DNA of 64,000 nt, taken from assembly GCA_015485495.1 (NCBI GenBank), contig WFTL01000169.1, forward strand, positions 28,023 through 92,022, read 5' to 3'. The notes beneath the pieces were generated by a model. That model was given only the letters and a program-made list of their open reading frames with translations. It made no database searches and had not been told where the DNA came from. Below, piece after piece: positions 62,258 to 64,000 of this stretch; position 1 is the first letter of the stretch, and each line of letters begins with the position of its first letter. The translations under genes were made by a program, and so were the position numbers. This DNA is from Planctomycetaceae bacterium. Its GTDB lineage: Bacteria > Planctomycetota > Planctomycetia > Planctomycetales > Planctomycetaceae.

Positions 62258-64000
62258 ATGCCTCCACACGCACCACCTTCCACCGCCGAAGCTTCTTCCG
62301 GGACGTGTCCGTACCGTCCTGGCGTGCATCGGCAGCTCGATGCGCTGGATCGCCATCGCCGGGTACGTTTTCTGGACCGGCGTCTGAGGTTCTGTTCCCT
62401 GACCGTGACAACCGCCCTCACTTTTCTGGTTGTCCTTCGAGCACTGTACGGTCTGTGGCCCACGTCGTGGCTTGCGGGTTCGGCTGTCCTGCTGAGCGGA
62501 CTGTGGGCGCTCAGCACCTGGCTGAATGCGCACGGAGCGAAAGCGGACGAACACAGGCTGCGGCGGGCAGAGCTGGGAGTATTCGCAGGAGCACTGCTGT
62601 GTCTGTCGTGTCTGACGATGGGGCAGATGGAAACGGCCTTTCGAACGGGATCGGCCTTCCTCTATGCCCAGGTGATGCGCGAGTATCTTCTGTTTTCGGT
62701 CGTGCTCGTCCTGATGCACGGACTCATTATTCCCGGTGGCAGCCGCCGGTCTCTGGTGATGACAGCCGGGCTGGCGGGAATCAGTATCCTGACGGGAACG
62801 GCAGGGGTGCTGACCGACACAGCGGCTGCCGCCGCTGTGTCGACGGCGTTCCGAATGGAGCTGGCGGCGGAACTGGCGTGGCTTTCGGGGGTTGCCGTAC
62901 TGTGTGCGACCATCGCCGCGGGGGTGGGAGAACGGATCCGTGATCGGGAACGGCATCTTGAAAAACTGGGACCGTATCGACTGCGGTCTCTGCTGGGTTC
63001 GGGGGGCATGGGAGACGTGTATCTGGCCGAACATCAGCTTCTGAAGCGCCTGTGTGCGGTGAAACTCATTCACCCTGAGAAAGCCGGTGACAGCCGGGTC
63101 CGGGCCCGATTCGAGCGCGAGGTCAAAGCCACAGCGGCACTGACACATCCCAACACCGTTCAGGTTTATGATTACGGAACAACAGACACCGGCCGGTTTT
63201 ACTATGCGATGGAATTCCTCGACGGGATGAATCTGGACGAATTCGTCCGCCGTTTCGGTCCGATGCCGCCGGCCCGGGTGATCTGCATTCTGAAACAGGT
63301 CTGCGGTGCCCTGCAGGAAGCCTGGCTGGAAGGTCTGGTGCACCGGGATGTGAAGCCGAGCAACATTTTTCTTTCGGAGCGGGGCCATGTTTACGATGTG
63401 GCCAAACTGCTCGATTTCGGGCTGGTCCGGGATGCTCTGGACCGGCAGTCGCAGATGCGGCATCCCACCACGCAGATTCAGGGTTCACCGTCTTTCATGT
63501 GCCCGGAACAGGCGTCCGGGCTGAATCCGGACTGTCGCGGCGATCTGTATTCTCTGGGAGCCGTCGCCTGGTTTCTTCTGGTCGGACATCCGCCGTATCA
63601 GGACGACAACCCCGTGATGCTCATTGTCGCTCATGCCACCGAATCGGTGCCCGACATTCGGACTACGGGAGTCGATGTCCCGGACGACCTGGCGGCCGTG
63701 ATTATGAAATGCCTGGCGCGAAACCCGGATGACCGCTTTGCCAGTCCACGCGAACTGCTGCTGGCTCTCGAAGCATGCCGCGATGCGCAGGCCTGGACAT
63801 GGCAGGATGCCGAACACTGGTGGCTGACCAGTATGCCGCGCCGGGGAGAACACGTCCTGCCGGAAACCGCCGGACGGAAAAAACGGGACCCCATGAATGC
63901 CGTGGACCTGGCGGTGGCCGGAGGCATGGCGCGGGCGGAGCTGCTGGACGACACTCAGATATTCGATGCGGCTGCCGAAAGCATGGGCGCAGCGGTGCCG
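62258..64000 (+). CDS. membrane Ser/Thr protein kinase (3' end outside window)
   Basis: At least 581 residues are visible, with the C-terminus beyond the right edge. The N-terminal 230 residues contain about six hydrophobic helices. The kinase domain follows from about residue 237: glycine loop LGSGGMGDVYLAEH, Lys in CAVKLI, HRD loop LVHRDVKPSNIFL, DFG in KLLDFGLVRD, and CPEQ in place of APE. Most planctomycete kinases have the catalytic domain first and a membrane helix after it, so this order is inverted. ATG 62258 is the first in-frame ATG after an upstream stop; a GTG at about 62204 is possible. Likely an integral-membrane sensor kinase with an unknown signal. Confidence 0.9.
   Translation, partial: MPPHAPPSTAEASSGTCPYRPGVHRQLDALDRHRRVRFLDRRLRFCSLTVTTALTFLVVLRALYGLWPTSWLAGSAVLLSGLWALSTWLNAHGAKADEHRLRRAELGVFAGALLCLSCLTMGQMETAFRTGSAFLYAQVMREYLLFSVVLVLMHGLIIPGGSRRSLVMTAGLAGISILTGTAGVLTDTAAAAAVSTAFRMELAAELAWLSGVAVLCATIAAGVGERIRDRERHLEKLGPYRLRSLLGSGGMGDVYLAEHQLLKRLCAVKLIHPEKAGDSRVRARFEREVKATAALTHPNTVQVYDYGTTDTGRFYYAMEFLDGMNLDEFVRRFGPMPPARVICILKQVCGALQEAWLEGLVHRDVKPSNIFLSERGHVYDVAKLLDFGLVRDALDRQSQMRHPTTQIQGSPSFMCPEQASGLNPDCRGDLYSLGAVAWFLLVGHPPYQDDNPVMLIVAHATESVPDIRTTGVDVPDDLAAVIMKCLARNPDDRFASPRELLLALEACRDAQAWTWQDAEHWWLTSMPRRGEHVLPETAGRKKRDPMNAVDLAVAGGMARAELLDDTQIFDAAAESMGAAVP

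Noticed and set aside
61869..62411. N-terminal extension of the BON protein
   Set aside because: Arg/Ser-rich sequence without fold signals that runs into the kinase gene; only the last 90 residues resemble a domain.
62237..63463. Minus-strand open frame of 408 codons
   Set aside because: Antisense to the Ser/Thr kinase, which carries complete kinase motifs on the plus strand.
1..64000. CRISPR arrays, insertion sequences, prophage or integrase genes
   Set aside because: No regularly spaced repeats, transposase motifs, long terminal inverted repeats or phage proteins were seen on reading through the window.

Overview
The window is bacterial, GC-rich and almost fully coding, and it looks like a member of the Planctomycetota. 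The lineage call rests on several family-level hallmarks: a giant PVC-type dehydrogenase with HEAT repeats and a C-terminal heme-binding domain (3629-7141), a DUF1549/DUF1553 cytochrome-like protein (41824-44313), a DUF1080 protein, FG-GAP and sialidase-like secreted proteins, an N-terminally membrane-anchored Ser/Thr kinase, a Minf_1886 protein and a stand-alone GGQ release-factor-like protein. I see no insertion sequence, phage gene or CRISPR array. Two genes run off the window: clpX at the left edge and the kinase at the right edge.

Layout. 1-12 kb: clpX (partial), a small membrane protein, a secreted sialidase-like protein, the PVC dehydrogenase, the GGQ protein and a coupled TgpA transglutaminase/DUF58 pair. 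12-20 kb: an exported protein that ends in a MIP18/DUF59 domain, then a minus-strand run of a FecR/anti-sigma-like protein, a membrane STAS protein, a PilB/GspE-type ATPase and a Gfo/Idh/MocA oxidoreductase. 20-25 kb: ricT-like PSP1 protein, Minf_1886 protein, and a tightly overlapping coenzyme B12 mutase operon (large subunit, B12 subunit, MeaB GTPase) whose specificity residues match isobutyryl-CoA mutase rather than methylmalonyl-CoA mutase. 25-33 kb: a minus-strand run of a DUF1080 protein, an LldP-family permease, a VWA/GATase-like membrane protein, a split ThDP decarboxylase of the sulfopyruvate/phosphonopyruvate type, and a secreted protein of unknown function.

33-37 kb holds what I consider the most interesting locus: a DegT/StrS aminotransferase abutting a signal-less GH84 protein that aligns over the catalytic domain and the stalk helices with animal O-GlcNAcase, followed in the same reading frame by a separate GNAT protein that aligns with the O-GlcNAcase C-terminal HAT-like domain and, unlike the human one, keeps an acetyl-CoA binding loop. 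37-50 kb: thioredoxin-like exported protein, M28 peptidase with PDZ domain, PhoR-like histidine kinase, DUF1549/1553 protein, amidohydrolase, purE, a methyltransferase, a small membrane protein, a GltB-like FMN protein and an exported aldose 1-epimerase. 50-57 kb: tRNA-Ser(GCU), an FG-GAP/sialidase fusion, a thioesterase, an acyl-CoA ligase and a MoxR ATPase. 57-64 kb: an ArsR regulator directly upstream of pstSCAB, a small BON-domain protein, and the Ser/Thr kinase.

Functional themes: fatty/branched acyl-CoA handling (mutase operon, thioesterase, ligase), export of sugar-related proteins typical of planctomycetes, phosphate uptake, and signalling. The parts of a MoxR-DUF58-TgpA-VWA system are scattered over three places in this window. 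All functional statements come from reading the translated sequence; no database search was run.
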